Assembly (NCBI RefSeq): GCF_002161085.1
Contig: NZ_NFLU01000003.1
Coordinates: 62,001 to 126,000, forward strand
From: Flavonifractor sp. An112
GTDB taxonomy: Bacteria > Bacillota > Clostridia > Oscillospirales > Oscillospiraceae
Length of the DNA stretch: 64,000 nucleotides
Direction of reading: 5' to 3'
In this document: positions 1 through 8,909 of the stretch, piece by piece
How positions within the stretch are numbered: the stretch's first letter is position 1
Layout of the letters: the number at the start of each line of letters is the position of its first letter
Notes under the pieces: model-generated
What the model was told of the DNA's origin: nothing
What the model saw: the letters and a program-made list of their open reading frames with translations, nothing else
Databases searched by the model: none
Position numbers and translations under genes: made by a program

Positions 1-9
1 GAAATTACC

Positions 10-38
10 TTTACTTTTCCTCTGCGTCCTGATATAAT
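10..38 (+). promoter_or_regulatory. Promoter of the B12 cluster
   Basis: A perfect TATAAT -10 box (33-38) lies 17 bases after TTTACT (10-15), a weak -35 match. It sits just upstream of the cobalamin riboswitch, so it is the likely start of the cbi transcript. No other good -10 box is seen before cbiD. Confidence 0.6.
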
Positions 39-54
39 GAGCGGAGAATTGAAT

Positions 55-220
55 CGTATCCGCAGTTGTGGCAGTGCCGCGAAAGGGGAAGCCGGTGCAA
101 ATCCGGCGCAGTCTTACCTCTACTGTAAGCGTGGACGAAGGCGCAAATACCATTGGCCCGTGGGGCTGAGAAGGTGCGCCGGAGGAGGAAACGCAAGCCA
201 GGAGACCCGCTGCAGGGATA
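55..220 (+). promoter_or_regulatory. Cobalamin riboswitch 1
   Basis: The B12-box core is plain to read: GAAAGGGGAAGCCGGTGC, then CAAATCCGGCGCAGTC, and further on GCCAGGAGACCCGCTGC. These are the conserved segments of the Rfam cobalamin riboswitch. It precedes cbiD and is followed by a strong intrinsic terminator, so B12 binding probably causes early termination of the long biosynthetic transcript. The edges are approximate. Confidence 0.93.
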
Positions 221-266
221 CCGTATTGCGTAGCTCTGAGGTGGAGAGGTGCGGCATTTTTTCATT

Positions 267-305
267 GAAAAAGGCCCTCCCCAAAGCTGGGGAGGGCCTT
301 TTTGT
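267..305 (+). terminator. Riboswitch-linked intrinsic terminator
   Basis: An 11-bp GC-rich stem (GGCCCTCCCC / GGGGAGGGCC core, short AAAGCT loop) is followed by a T tract at 299-303. It lies between riboswitch 1 and the cbiD ribosome-binding site, which is where a transcriptional riboswitch needs its off-state hairpin. Confidence 0.9.
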
Positions 306-323
306 GTCGAAGGAGGCGGTCTG

Positions 324-1460
324 GTGCTGGAACTGTATATCCCGGTGGGGAACAAGCAGCTGCGCTGCGGCTATACCACCGGCACTTGTGCCGCCGCCGC
401 TACAGCCGGGGCGGTCCGGCTGCTGCTTACCGGGGAGGCTTTGCCAGCAGTGCGGGTGGATACCCCTGCGGGGATCACGGTGGAGGCTGAACTGCTGGAA
501 CAGTCCGCCGGAACCGGCTGGGCCAGCTGCGCCGTCCGGAAGGACGGCGGGGACGACCCGGATGTGACAAACGGTACCCTGATTTTTGCCCGGGCGGAAA
601 AAACCGGCGCCCCCGGCATTATCATCGACGGCGGTACCGGCGTGGGCCGGGTGACCCGGCCCGGACTGGACCAGCCGGTAGGCGCAGCTGCCATCAACTC
701 CACCCCCCGGCGGATGATCCGGCACCAGGCGGAGGAGGAGATGGCCAAGGCAGGCTATACCGGCGGGCTGTTCATTACCATTTCGGTGCCGGAGGGAGAG
801 ACGCTGGCCGCCCACACCTTCAACCCCCGGCTGGGTATTGAAGGGGGCATCTCCATCCTGGGCACCAGCGGTATCGTCCGCCCCATGAGCGAGGCCGCCC
901 TCATTGACTCCCTCTACCTGGAGCAGGATATAGCCAAAGCCGCAGGCGTGACCGATCTGCTGGTCACCCCCGGCAACTACGGGGATTCCTTCGCGGAGGG
1001 GACTCTGGACCTGGACCTGACCCATCGCTGCACCTGCAGCAACTATCTGGGTCACGCCATCGACCACGCTGCCGGGCTGGGCTTCCGATCCTTCCTGCTG
1101 GTGGGCCACCTGGGCAAGCTGATTAAAGTGGCGGCGGGGAACATGAACACCCACTCCAAGGTGGCCGATGGCCGGCGGGAGACCCTCACCGCCCACGCTG
1201 CCCTGGCGGGCGGGAGCCCGGCGCTGCTGAAAGCCCTCTTTGCCTGCCCTACCACCGATGCCGGGGTAGAGCTGCTGAAAGAGGACGGGCTGCTGAAGCC
1301 GGTGATGGCCTCCATCGCCCAGGCTCTGGAGGAGGTGCTGCACCACCGGGCCGGGCCCGACCTGGCCATCGCGGCGGTGTTCTTCTCCAACCAGTACGGA
1401 CTGCTGGGCAAGACAACAGGGGCGGATAAATTGCTGGCTCTGCATCAACATCAATCGTAG
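324..1460 (+). CDS. cbiD: Cobalt-precorrin-5B (C1)-methyltransferase CbiD
   Basis: CbiD adds the C-1 methyl group to cobalt-precorrin-5B from S-adenosylmethionine in the anaerobic B12 pathway. The protein is 378 residues, usual for the family, and carries the N-terminal GYTTGTCAAAA segment and an internal NTPRRMI-like stretch. I place the start at GTG 324: AAGGAGG lies at 310-316, and the open frame that begins at 249 would have to be translated through the terminator. It is the first gene after riboswitch 1. Its stop codon lies inside a short intergenic repeat. Confidence 0.93.
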   Translation: MLELYIPVGNKQLRCGYTTGTCAAAATAGAVRLLLTGEALPAVRVDTPAGITVEAELLEQSAGTGWASCAVRKDGGDDPDVTNGTLIFARAEKTGAPGIIIDGGTGVGRVTRPGLDQPVGAAAINSTPRRMIRHQAEEEMAKAGYTGGLFITISVPEGETLAAHTFNPRLGIEGGISILGTSGIVRPMSEAALIDSLYLEQDIAKAAGVTDLLVTPGNYGDSFAEGTLDLDLTHRCTCSNYLGHAIDHAAGLGFRSFLLVGHLGKLIKVAAGNMNTHSKVADGRRETLTAHAALAGGSPALLKALFACPTTDAGVELLKEDGLLKPVMASIAQALEEVLHHRAGPDLAIAAVFFSNQYGLLGKTTGADKLLALHQHQS

Positions 1461-1484
1461 GGGCGACTTTTACGGCCGTCCGCC
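1455..1484 (+). repeat. REP-like palindromic repeat, copy 1
   Basis: The 30-base imperfect palindrome starting TCGTAGGGGCGAC and ending CCGTCCGCC overlaps the cbiD stop. Read on the opposite strand, 8343-8372 is the same element with four or so differences. Short GTAGGGGCGAC-type palindromes look like a dispersed intergenic family; two copies are visible here. Confidence 0.6.
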
Positions 1485-1506
1485 GATACAGATAGGAGTT
1501 TCGATT

Positions 1507-2262
1507 ATGGTACATTTCATCGGCGCGGGCCCCGGTGGGGCCGATCTCATCACCGTGCGGGGAGCTAAGCTGCTGGGGGAGGCGGATGTCATCATCTATG
1601 CCGGTTCCCTGGTGAACCCCGCCCTGCTGGATTATAAAAAGGAGGGCTGCCAGGTCTATGACAGCGCCAAGATGACCCTGGAAGAGGTCATTGAGGTGAT
1701 GAAGGACACCGAGGTCAGAGGGGGCACCACCGTCCGGCTCCACACCGGCGATCCCTCTCTGTACGGCGCCCACCGGGAGCAGATGGATGAGCTGGATCAG
1801 CTGGGCATCTCCTACGACGTGACTCCCGGCGTGTCCTCCTTCTCGGGAGCCGCCGCAGCCCTCTGCGCGGAGTATACTCTGCCTGACGTATCACAGTCGG
1901 TTATCATTACCCGTATGGCGGGACGCACTCCTGTGCCCGAGGGGGAGCAGCTGCGGAAGATGGCCTCCCATGGCTGTACCATGGTGCTCTTCCTGTCCAC
2001 CGGCCTGCTGGAGCAGGTGGAGGAGGAGCTGATGGCGGGGGGCTATTCTCCCGATACCCCGGCGGCCATTGTGTACAAGGCCACCTGGCCGGAGGAGAAG
2101 GTGTACCGCTGCACTGTGTCCACTCTGGCCAAAGCCGCCAAGGAGAACCATGTAACCAAGACGGCCCTCATTACCATCGGTTATTTTCTGGGGAACGATT
2201 ACCAGCGGTCCAAGCTGTACGACCCCACCTTTACCCATGAATTCCGGGAGGCCAGCAAGTGA
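1507..2262 (+). CDS. cbiF: Cobalt-precorrin-4 C11-methyltransferase CbiF
   Basis: This SAM-dependent tetrapyrrole methylase methylates C-11 of the corrin ring precursor. The 251-residue protein shows the family's N-terminal GAGPGGADLIT loop, the CobM/CbiF signature IIYAGSLVN, GDPSLYGA in the SAM pocket, and the TPGVSSF turn. The start is ATG with GATAGGAG upstream. The 3' end overlaps cbiG by four bases, suggesting coupled translation. Confidence 0.95.
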   Translation: MVHFIGAGPGGADLITVRGAKLLGEADVIIYAGSLVNPALLDYKKEGCQVYDSAKMTLEEVIEVMKDTEVRGGTTVRLHTGDPSLYGAHREQMDELDQLGISYDVTPGVSSFSGAAAALCAEYTLPDVSQSVIITRMAGRTPVPEGEQLRKMASHGCTMVLFLSTGLLEQVEEELMAGGYSPDTPAAIVYKATWPEEKVYRCTVSTLAKAAKENHVTKTALITIGYFLGNDYQRSKLYDPTFTHEFREASK

Positions 2263-3248
2263 CGGCGGCCATCATCGCCTTTACCCGACGGGGGGCGGCT
2301 CTGGGCCGTACTCTGGCCGATGCCCTGGGAGCCACCCTCCATGTGCCCGCCCGCTTTGCCCCTGAGGTGGGAGCGGAGGCCTATGATAGCCTGGAGGGTT
2401 GGACCGCCAAAGCCTGGACCGAGGCGGATGCCCTCATCTTTGTGGGGGCGGCGGGCATCGCCGTTCGGGCCATTGCTCCCTATGTGAAGGATAAGTTTAC
2501 CGACCCCGCCGTGGTAAGCGTGGACGAGGCTGGACGGTTCGTCATCCCCCTGCTGTCCGGCCATGTGGGCGGGGCCAACGAATTAGCCATCAAAGTGGCC
2601 GCCCTCACGGTTGGTCAGGCGGCAGTGTCCACCGCCACCGACGTCAACGGCCTGTTCGCCGTGGACGTGTGGGCCAGGGAGCGGGACATGGTCATTACCG
2701 ACCGGGTGCTGGCAAAAGAGGTGTCCGCCGCCCTGCTGGAGGGGAAGCCGGTGGGCTTTGCCAGCGACTTCGGCCACTCCTGCCCGGAGGGGCTGACCGG
2801 GGACCATGCGGAGCTGGGAGTGTGGGTCACCTATCGGAAAGGAAAGGGACCCTTTTCCCGCACCCTGCGGCTGGCCCCTAAGGGGCTGGTCCTGGGCATT
2901 GGCTGCCGGAGAGGAACTCCCATGGAGACCATCCAGGCGGCGGCGGATGAGGCCCTGTCCGGCTATGAAGCCCAGGCGGTGACCCAGGTGGCCACCATTG
3001 ATCTGAAAGAAAACGAGCCCGGCCTGCTGGCCTTCTGTGCCGCCCATAACCTGCCCCTGTCCGTCTTTTCGGCGGTGGAGCTGGAACAGGCGGAGGGAAC
3101 CTTCACCCCGTCCGCCTTTGTGGCCCATATCACCGGGGTGGACAACGTGTGCGAGCGGGCGGCAGTGTGTGCCGGCGGGACCATTCTGGTGCCCAAGCAG
3201 GCAAAAAACGGCGTCACCGTGGCGGTGGCGGGAAGGAAGATCCTATGA
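2259..3248 (+). CDS. cbiG: Cobalt-precorrin-5A hydrolase CbiG
   Basis: CbiG opens the ring lactone of cobalt-precorrin-5A and releases acetaldehyde, giving precorrin-5B, the substrate of CbiD. The 329-residue protein has an N-terminal domain with FVGAAGIAVRAIAPYVKDK, the LLSGHVGGAN motif near residue 95, and a C-terminal CbiG domain with GIGCRRGT. It starts with GTG overlapping the cbiF stop and ends in an ATGA overlap with cbiH. Confidence 0.94.
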   Translation: MTAAIIAFTRRGAALGRTLADALGATLHVPARFAPEVGAEAYDSLEGWTAKAWTEADALIFVGAAGIAVRAIAPYVKDKFTDPAVVSVDEAGRFVIPLLSGHVGGANELAIKVAALTVGQAAVSTATDVNGLFAVDVWARERDMVITDRVLAKEVSAALLEGKPVGFASDFGHSCPEGLTGDHAELGVWVTYRKGKGPFSRTLRLAPKGLVLGIGCRRGTPMETIQAAADEALSGYEAQAVTQVATIDLKENEPGLLAFCAAHNLPLSVFSAVELEQAEGTFTPSAFVAHITGVDNVCERAAVCAGGTILVPKQAKNGVTVAVAGRKIL

Positions 3249-3982
3249 AAAAAGTAACTGTCATCGGACTGGGCCCCGGCGGGGGCGCCGACCTCACCGG
3301 CCGTGCCCGGGCCGCTTTGGAAGGGTGCGACCTGATCGTGGGCTATACCGCCTATATTGAGCTGGTCAAGCTGGATTTCCCGGAGAAAGAGGTGCTGTCC
3401 ACCGGGATGCGTTGGGAGGTGGACCGCTGCCGGGCTGCCGTGGAGGCCGCCCTCACCGGCAAGGATGTGGCGGTGGTGTGCTCCGGCGATTCCGGCGTGT
3501 ACGGCATGGCGGGGCTCATCTACGAGGTGGCCCAGGACTATGAGCCCATCGAGATCGAAGTGGTGCCCGGCATTACCGCCGCCTGCGGCGGCGCCGCTGT
3601 GCTGGGCGCCCCTCTGACCCACGACTTTGCGGTGATCTCCCTGTCCGATCTGCTTACCCCCTGGGAGAAGATTGAAAAGCGGTTGACCGCCGCCGCCCAG
3701 GCGGACTTTGTCATCTGCCTCTATAACCCCTCCAGCCGGAGCCGGGCGGACTACCTGGCCCGGGCCTGCGACATCCTGCTGCGGGACAAGGACCCGGAGA
3801 CCGTGTGCGGTACCGTCCGCAACATCGGCCGGGAGGGGGAGGAGGGCAAGCTCCTCACCCTGGCCCAGCTGCGGGACACCCAGGTGGATATGTTCACCAC
3901 CGTGTTCATCGGCAACAGCCAGACCAAGGTGCTGGGCGGTAAGATGGTCACCCCCCGTGGCTACCTCCAGCGGGGGGAGTAA
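3245..3982 (+). CDS. cbiH: Cobalt-factor III / precorrin-3B C17-methyltransferase CbiH
   Basis: CbiH carries out the C-17 methylation with ring contraction. It has the methylase N-terminus VTVIGLGPGG, the CobJ/CbiH signature IVGYTAYIEL, CSGDSGVYGMAG and the VVPGITAA turn. The start is ATG 3245, inside the cbiG stop (ATGA); the longer open frame upstream is just cbiG in another frame. At 245 residues it is the single-domain form, without the C-terminal extension some CbiH60-type proteins carry. Confidence 0.94.
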   Translation: MKKVTVIGLGPGGGADLTGRARAALEGCDLIVGYTAYIELVKLDFPEKEVLSTGMRWEVDRCRAAVEAALTGKDVAVVCSGDSGVYGMAGLIYEVAQDYEPIEIEVVPGITAACGGAAVLGAPLTHDFAVISLSDLLTPWEKIEKRLTAAAQADFVICLYNPSSRSRADYLARACDILLRDKDPETVCGTVRNIGREGEEGKLLTLAQLRDTQVDMFTTVFIGNSQTKVLGGKMVTPRGYLQRGE

Positions 3983-3983
3983 G

Positions 3984-4727
3984 ATGAACATCCTGCTCTT
4001 CGGCGGCACCGGCGAGGGGAGAGAGCTGGCCCGGTGGCTGCTGGACCAGAAGATCCCCACCCTGGTGTGCGTGGCCACCGAGTACGGCGAGACTCTCTTG
4101 CCTCCTGAGGCGGAGGCCCATGTGGGCCGGATGGACCGGGGGGAGATGGAGGCTCTGATGGCCTCCCGCCCCTTCACCCATGTGGTGGATGCTACCCACC
4201 CCTACGCCGTGGAAGTGACCGCCAACATCAAGGCGGCGGCGGAAGGGGCCGGTTTGCCCCTCCTGCGGCTGGTGCGCCAGTCCGACGGCGAGGATCTGTG
4301 CCACAAGGCGGGAGACATGGCCGGGGCGGCGTATATGCTGGAGCGGTTGCCGGGTAATGTGCTGCTCACCACCGGCAGCAAGGAGCTGGACGCCTTTGCC
4401 AAGCCCGGCCTGGTGGAGCGGTGCTATCCCCGGGTACTGCCCATGGCGGACTCCCTGGACCGCTGCCTGAAGCTGGGCTTTCCGCCCAAAAACATCATCT
4501 GTATGCAGGGCCCCTTCTCCAAGGAGCTGAATGTGGCCCTGCTGAAGCAATATCACATCAAGACTCTGGTGACCAAGGACACCGGGGGTTACGGCGGGTT
4601 CCGGGAGAAGGCGGAGGCCGCCCGTGAGGCGGGGTGCGCGCTGCTGGTGGTGGAGCGGCCCCGGGCCGAGACTGGCCTCACCCTGGAGGAATGTAAGGAG
4701 AAGCTGCTGCGGGAGGGAGAAGCATGA
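3984..4727 (+). CDS. cbiJ: Cobalt-precorrin-6A reductase CbiJ
   Basis: CbiJ reduces cobalt-precorrin-6A to 6B with NAD(P)H. The 247-residue protein has the N-terminal ILLFGGTGEGRELA nucleotide-binding loop, the VVDATHPYA motif, LLTTGSKEL, and the C-terminal VTKDTGGYGG segment typical of CobK/CbiJ. Its ATG lies one base after the cbiH stop with GGGGGAG upstream. It overlaps cbiET by ATGA. Confidence 0.94.
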   Translation: MNILLFGGTGEGRELARWLLDQKIPTLVCVATEYGETLLPPEAEAHVGRMDRGEMEALMASRPFTHVVDATHPYAVEVTANIKAAAEGAGLPLLRLVRQSDGEDLCHKAGDMAGAAYMLERLPGNVLLTTGSKELDAFAKPGLVERCYPRVLPMADSLDRCLKLGFPPKNIICMQGPFSKELNVALLKQYHIKTLVTKDTGGYGGFREKAEAAREAGCALLVVERPRAETGLTLEECKEKLLREGEA

Positions 4728-5917
4728 AAGTCTATCTCATCGGCATGGGCATGGGCGCCCCGGAGACCATGACGGTGTGGGCGCTGGAGGCCGTCAAGGA
4801 GTGCTCCACCCTGGTGGGCGCTCCCCGGCTGCTGGAGCCCTTCCAGGAGAGCCACACCTGCGTCCCCCTCATCGCCGGCAGCGATATCGCCGAATACATC
4901 GAAAAGCAGCAGGAGGGCCCCATCGGAGTGCTCCTGTCCGGGGACACCGGCTTCTACAGCGGAGCCAAAAAGCTGTGGACCCTGCTGGGTAATCACGAGG
5001 TCATTACCATTCCCGGCATCTCCTCCCTCAGCTACTTCTGCGCCAAGCTGCACACCAGCTGGCAGGACGTGAAGATCGTCAGCGCCCATGGCCGCAGCCA
5101 CAACGTGGTGGGGGAGATCCAGCGCAACAGCCGTACCTTTGCCCTTACCGGCGGAGCCACCAAGGCGGAGGACATCTGCAAGGAGCTGACCCGCCGTGGT
5201 CTGGGCGGGGTCACCGTCTCGGTAGGGGAGCGTCTAAGCTACCCCGACGAGCGGGTGGTCACCGGTACCGCGGCGGAGCTGGCAGAGCAGACCTTTGCCG
5301 ACCTGTCGGTGGTGCTGGCCGAGAATCCCGACCCGGTGGTGCGGCCCTTCAACTCCCCCGGCCTGCCCGACGGGGCCTTCCTCCGGGGGGACGTGCCCAT
5401 GACCAAGGAGGAGGTGCGCACCCTCGCCATCTCCAAGCTGCGGCTGGAGGAGCACCATGTGGTGTGGGACGTGGGGGCCGGCACCGGCTCGGTGTCGGTG
5501 GAGTGTGCCCTGGCCTGCCCTGCCGGGCAGGTGTATGCCGTGGAGAAGAAGGAAGAGGCCGTGGCCCTGCTGGCGGAGAACAAAGCCCGGTTCCACACCG
5601 GCAATCTGGTGGTGGTACCCGGTACCGCCCCGGCAGTTCTGGAGGACCTGCCTGCACCCGACCGGGTCTTTCTGGGGGGTACCTCCGGCGAGCTGGAGGA
5701 GATTTTGAATCTAATTTTCCGGAAAAATCCCGCCGCCCGGGTGGTGTGTACCGCCGTTACCCTGGAGACGGTGGCCGAGGCCGCCCGGCTCTTCGCCCCC
5801 TTGGAGGGGGCTGATATGGTGCAGGTGTCCGCCACCCGCACCCGGCAGGCGGGCCGGTATCATCTCATGGACGCCCAAAATCCGGTGTGGATTTTCTCCG
5901 GGGAGGGACGCGCATGA
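4724..5917 (+). CDS. cbiET: Fused cobalt-precorrin-7 C5-methyltransferase / C15-methyltransferase (decarboxylating) CbiET
   Basis: The 397-residue protein joins two enzymes. Residues 1 to about 200 are CbiE, a tetrapyrrole methylase (LIGMGMGAPETMT, LLSGDTGFYSGA, IPGISSLSYFCAKL). Residues from about 210 are CbiT, a class I methyltransferase (VWDVGAGTGSVSVECA SAM loop). Together they methylate C-5 and C-15 and decarboxylate the C-12 acetate. The fused form is equivalent to CobL of the aerobic pathway and is common in clostridia. Confidence 0.95.
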   Translation: MKVYLIGMGMGAPETMTVWALEAVKECSTLVGAPRLLEPFQESHTCVPLIAGSDIAEYIEKQQEGPIGVLLSGDTGFYSGAKKLWTLLGNHEVITIPGISSLSYFCAKLHTSWQDVKIVSAHGRSHNVVGEIQRNSRTFALTGGATKAEDICKELTRRGLGGVTVSVGERLSYPDERVVTGTAAELAEQTFADLSVVLAENPDPVVRPFNSPGLPDGAFLRGDVPMTKEEVRTLAISKLRLEEHHVVWDVGAGTGSVSVECALACPAGQVYAVEKKEEAVALLAENKARFHTGNLVVVPGTAPAVLEDLPAPDRVFLGGTSGELEEILNLIFRKNPAARVVCTAVTLETVAEAARLFAPLEGADMVQVSATRTRQAGRYHLMDAQNPVWIFSGEGRA

Positions 5918-7287
5918 GTACCCCCCGGCTGCTGTTGTGCGCCCCCGCCAGCGGAGGGGGTAAAACCACCGTGACCTGCGCCCTTTTGCAGGCCCTGATG
6001 GATCGAAAGGTAAATCCTGTGGCCTTCAAATGCGGCCCCGACTACATCGACCCCATGTTCCACAGCGAGGTCATCGGGGCCAAGAGCCGCAACCTGGATC
6101 TGTTCTTCCTGGGGGAGGACCGCACCCGGTCCCTGCTGGAGCACAACAGCGTGGGGTCCGGCCTGGCCCTCATCGAGGGAGTCATGGGCTACTACGACGG
6201 CATCGCCATGAGCCATGAGGCCAGCGCCTACCATCTGGCCAAAGCCACCTGCACCCCGGCGGTGCTGGTGGTGGATGGCCGGGGGAGCGCTCTCACCCTG
6301 TCCGCCGTGGTCCACGGCCTGAAAACCTTCCGGCCGGACAGCGGCATTCAGGGCGTTATCTTGAACCGGGTGTCCCCCATGCCCTACCCCCGGCTGAAGG
6401 AATGTATTGAGGCCGAGACCGGCGTCACGGTGTACGGCTTCCTGCCCAGTCTGCCCGACTGTGCGTTGGAGAGCCGCCACCTGGGCCTGGTCACCGCCGA
6501 CGAGGTGGCGGGCCTGAAGGAGAAGCTGAAAAAGCTGGCCGCCCAGGCGGAGCAGACCATCGATCTGGACGGCCTGCTGGCCCTGGCCGCCTCCGCCCCC
6601 AACCTGAACGCCGGACCTCTGGATCTGCCGGAGCCGGTGGAGGGAGCGCCGGTGATTGCCGTGGCCCGTGACAAGGCTTTCTGTTTCTACTACGCCGACG
6701 GCCTGGAGCTGCTGGAGAAGCTGGGAGCCAGGCTGGTGGAGTTCTCCCCGCTGGAAGATCAGGCCTTGCCGGAAGGCACCTGCGGCCTCTACCTGGGGGG
6801 CGGCTACCCGGAGCTGCTGGCGGAGCAGCTGAGCCAAAATACCGCCATGTTGGCCGCCATCCGGGACGCGGTGGTGGGTGGCCTGCCCACCGTGGCCGAG
6901 TGCGGCGGCTTCCTCTACCTCCATGAGATGCTGGAGGATACCAATGGAAAAGACTGGCCCATGGCGGGCGTCATTCCCGGCCGGGCCTGGAATACCGGCA
7001 AGCTGGGCCGGTTCGGCTATGTGACCCTCACCGCCCGGACCGACGGCCTGCTGTGTCAGACGGGAGAAGAGCTGCCCGCCCATGAGTTCCACTACTGGGA
7101 CAGCCAGCAGCCCGGCGACAGCTTCCGGGCCCAGAAGCCTTTGAGCAATCGTGGCTGGGACTGCGGCGTCCATACCCCTACGCTGTACGCCGGTTTTCCC
7201 CACTTTCATTTCTGGGCCAGACCTGAGATGGCCCGCAATTTCGTGGCGGCGGCACGCCGCTATCAACAACAGGAGGCATCGCTATGA
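5914..7287 (+). CDS. cbiA: Cobyrinate a,c-diamide synthase CbiA
   Basis: CbiA amidates the a and c acetate side chains of cobyrinate using ATP and glutamine. The N-terminal dethiobiotin-synthetase-like domain has the P-loop APASGGGKTTVT and CGPDYIDPMFH. The C-terminal glutamine amidotransferase domain has LYLGGGYPEL and the nucleophile region AECGGFLYL (Cys near residue 330), with a late HFH. The start is ATG 5914, in the overlap with cbiET. The length of 457 residues is usual. Confidence 0.95.
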   Translation: MSTPRLLLCAPASGGGKTTVTCALLQALMDRKVNPVAFKCGPDYIDPMFHSEVIGAKSRNLDLFFLGEDRTRSLLEHNSVGSGLALIEGVMGYYDGIAMSHEASAYHLAKATCTPAVLVVDGRGSALTLSAVVHGLKTFRPDSGIQGVILNRVSPMPYPRLKECIEAETGVTVYGFLPSLPDCALESRHLGLVTADEVAGLKEKLKKLAAQAEQTIDLDGLLALAASAPNLNAGPLDLPEPVEGAPVIAVARDKAFCFYYADGLELLEKLGARLVEFSPLEDQALPEGTCGLYLGGGYPELLAEQLSQNTAMLAAIRDAVVGGLPTVAECGGFLYLHEMLEDTNGKDWPMAGVIPGRAWNTGKLGRFGYVTLTARTDGLLCQTGEELPAHEFHYWDSQQPGDSFRAQKPLSNRGWDCGVHTPTLYAGFPHFHFWARPEMARNFVAAARRYQQQEASL

Positions 7288-8342
7288 CACTGGAAGAAGT
7301 GGTCCGTTCCATTACCCACGCCGATCAGAACGCGGCGGCACAGGCCAAGGCCCGCTGGGACTCCATCGCTAAGCCCCTGGGCAGTCTGGGCGCCCTGGAG
7401 AGCGCGGTGATCCGCATGGCAGCCATCACCGGCACCCCTAATGTGGACATCTCCAAGCGGGCGGTGGTGGTGATGTGTGCCGACAACGGCGTGGTGGCTG
7501 ACGGAGTCACTCAGACCGGGCAGGAGGTCACCGCCATCGTGGCGGAGAATATGTCCACCGGTGACACCAGTGTGTGCGCCATGGGCCGGGCCGCCGGGGT
7601 GGAGATCGTGCCGGTGGATATCGGCGTGGCCACCCCCCTCCATGGAGAGAGGATCTTGCAGAGAAACATCCGCCGGGGCACCGCCAACCTGTCCCAGGGT
7701 CCCGCCATGACCCGGGAGGAGGCCGAGCGGGCCGTGCTGGTGGGTGTGGAAGTGGCCCGAGAGCTGTGTGACGGCGGCGTCAAACTGCTGGGCACCGGCG
7801 AGATGGGCATTGGCAACACCACCACATCCTCCGCCGTGGCCGCTGTATTTTTGAATAAAGAGCCGGAGGTCATGACCGGCCGGGGCGCCGGCCTGTCCAG
7901 CGAGGGCCTGGTGCGGAAGATCCACGCCATTGAGCGGGGCATCGCCGTCAATCAGCCCGACCCCAGTGATCCCATCGACGTGCTCCACAAGGTGGGCGGC
8001 CTGGATCTGGCGGGCCTGGCGGGCGTGTTCCTGGGCGGTGCTATGTGCCATGTGCCGGTGCTGGTGGACGGCTTTATCTCCTCGGTGGCCGCCCTCATTG
8101 CTGCGCGGATCTGTCCCACCTGCAAGGATTATATGCTGGGTTCCCACGCCTCCGACGAGCCGGCCAGTAAGCTGGTGCTGGGCGAGCTGGGTCTGGAGCC
8201 CTTCCTCTATGCCGGTATGCGGCTGGGAGAGGGCACCGGCGCGGTGGCAGTGATGCCCCTGCTGGACATGGGTCTGGCGGTGTACCGGGAGATGACCACC
8301 TTTGAGGACACAGATATTGAGGCATACCAGCCCTTGACCTGA
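7284..8342 (+). CDS. cobT: Nicotinate-nucleotide:dimethylbenzimidazole phosphoribosyltransferase CobT
   Basis: CobT makes alpha-ribazole phosphate, the lower-ligand precursor. The 352-residue protein has AKPLGSLGALE (the base-binding strand), VMCADNGVVADGV, GEMGIGNTTTSSA, GRGAGLSSEGL and the C-terminal LGEGTGAV with its catalytic Glu. It starts in an ATGA overlap with cbiA. The next gene is separated by a 45-base spacer holding a REP-like palindrome. Confidence 0.95.
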   Translation: MTLEEVVRSITHADQNAAAQAKARWDSIAKPLGSLGALESAVIRMAAITGTPNVDISKRAVVVMCADNGVVADGVTQTGQEVTAIVAENMSTGDTSVCAMGRAAGVEIVPVDIGVATPLHGERILQRNIRRGTANLSQGPAMTREEAERAVLVGVEVARELCDGGVKLLGTGEMGIGNTTTSSAVAAVFLNKEPEVMTGRGAGLSSEGLVRKIHAIERGIAVNQPDPSDPIDVLHKVGGLDLAGLAGVFLGGAMCHVPVLVDGFISSVAALIAARICPTCKDYMLGSHASDEPASKLVLGELGLEPFLYAGMRLGEGTGAVAVMPLLDMGLAVYREMTTFEDTDIEAYQPLT

Positions 8343-8372
8343 GGCGGGCGACCATAAAGGTCGCCCCTACGA
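8343..8372 (-). repeat. REP-like palindromic repeat, copy 2
   Basis: GGGCGACC and GGTCGCCC form a hairpin directly after the cobT stop. Read on the minus strand the 30 bases match the repeat at 1455-1484. It may cap or process the transcript between cobT and cobU, but lacks a T tract and so is not a classical terminator. Confidence 0.6.
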
Positions 8373-8387
8373 AATGGAGAATACGTT

Positions 8388-8909
8388 ATGCTGATCTTAG
8401 TTTCCGGCGGCTCGGCCAGCGGGAAGTCGGAATTTGCCGAATCTCTGGTGACCTCCTCCGGCCTGGAGAACAGAATTTATTTGGCCACCATGCAGGTGTG
8501 GGACGCCGAGAGCGTCCGCCGGGTGGAGCGCCACCGGCAGATGCGTGCCGGCAAGGGCTTTGAGACGGTGGAGTGCCCCACCGCTCTGGCGAACGCCGTT
8601 CTACCCACTGGCTGCGCCGTGCTGCTGGAGGACCTGTCCAACCTGTGCGCCAACGAGTACTTTTCCCCCGACGGAAAGGACGGCGCTCTGGACCGGGTGC
8701 TCTCCGGCATCCGCCGGGCGGCGGAGCAGGCGGAGCTGCTGGTGGTGGTCACCAACGAACTCTTCTCCGACGGCATGGACTATGACCCCGTCACCCTGGA
8801 CTATCTGTCGGTGCTGGGGGAACTGAATCGCCGGGTAGCCGCCCTGGCGGGACAGGTCTACGAAGTGGTGTGCGGCATCCCTGTGGCGTGGAAAGGAGAA
8901 CGTGCGTGA
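8388..8909 (+). CDS. cobU: Adenosylcobinamide kinase / adenosylcobinamide-phosphate guanylyltransferase CobU
   Basis: CobU phosphorylates adenosylcobinamide and then activates it with GTP for lower-ligand attachment. The 173-residue protein has the P-loop SGGSASGKSEFAE, the HRQMRAGKGFETVE segment with the guanylated His, LLEDLSNLCANE, and VTNELFSDGMDYD. It overlaps cobS by GTGA. Unlike the short paralogue at 9670, its P-loop is intact. Confidence 0.93.
   Translation: MLILVSGGSASGKSEFAESLVTSSGLENRIYLATMQVWDAESVRRVERHRQMRAGKGFETVECPTALANAVLPTGCAVLLEDLSNLCANEYFSPDGKDGALDRVLSGIRRAAEQAELLVVVTNELFSDGMDYDPVTLDYLSVLGELNRRVAALAGQVYEVVCGIPVAWKGERA

Noticed and set aside
249-323. Earlier start for cbiD at 249
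   Set aside because: It would run through the intrinsic terminator hairpin and has no ribosome-binding site.
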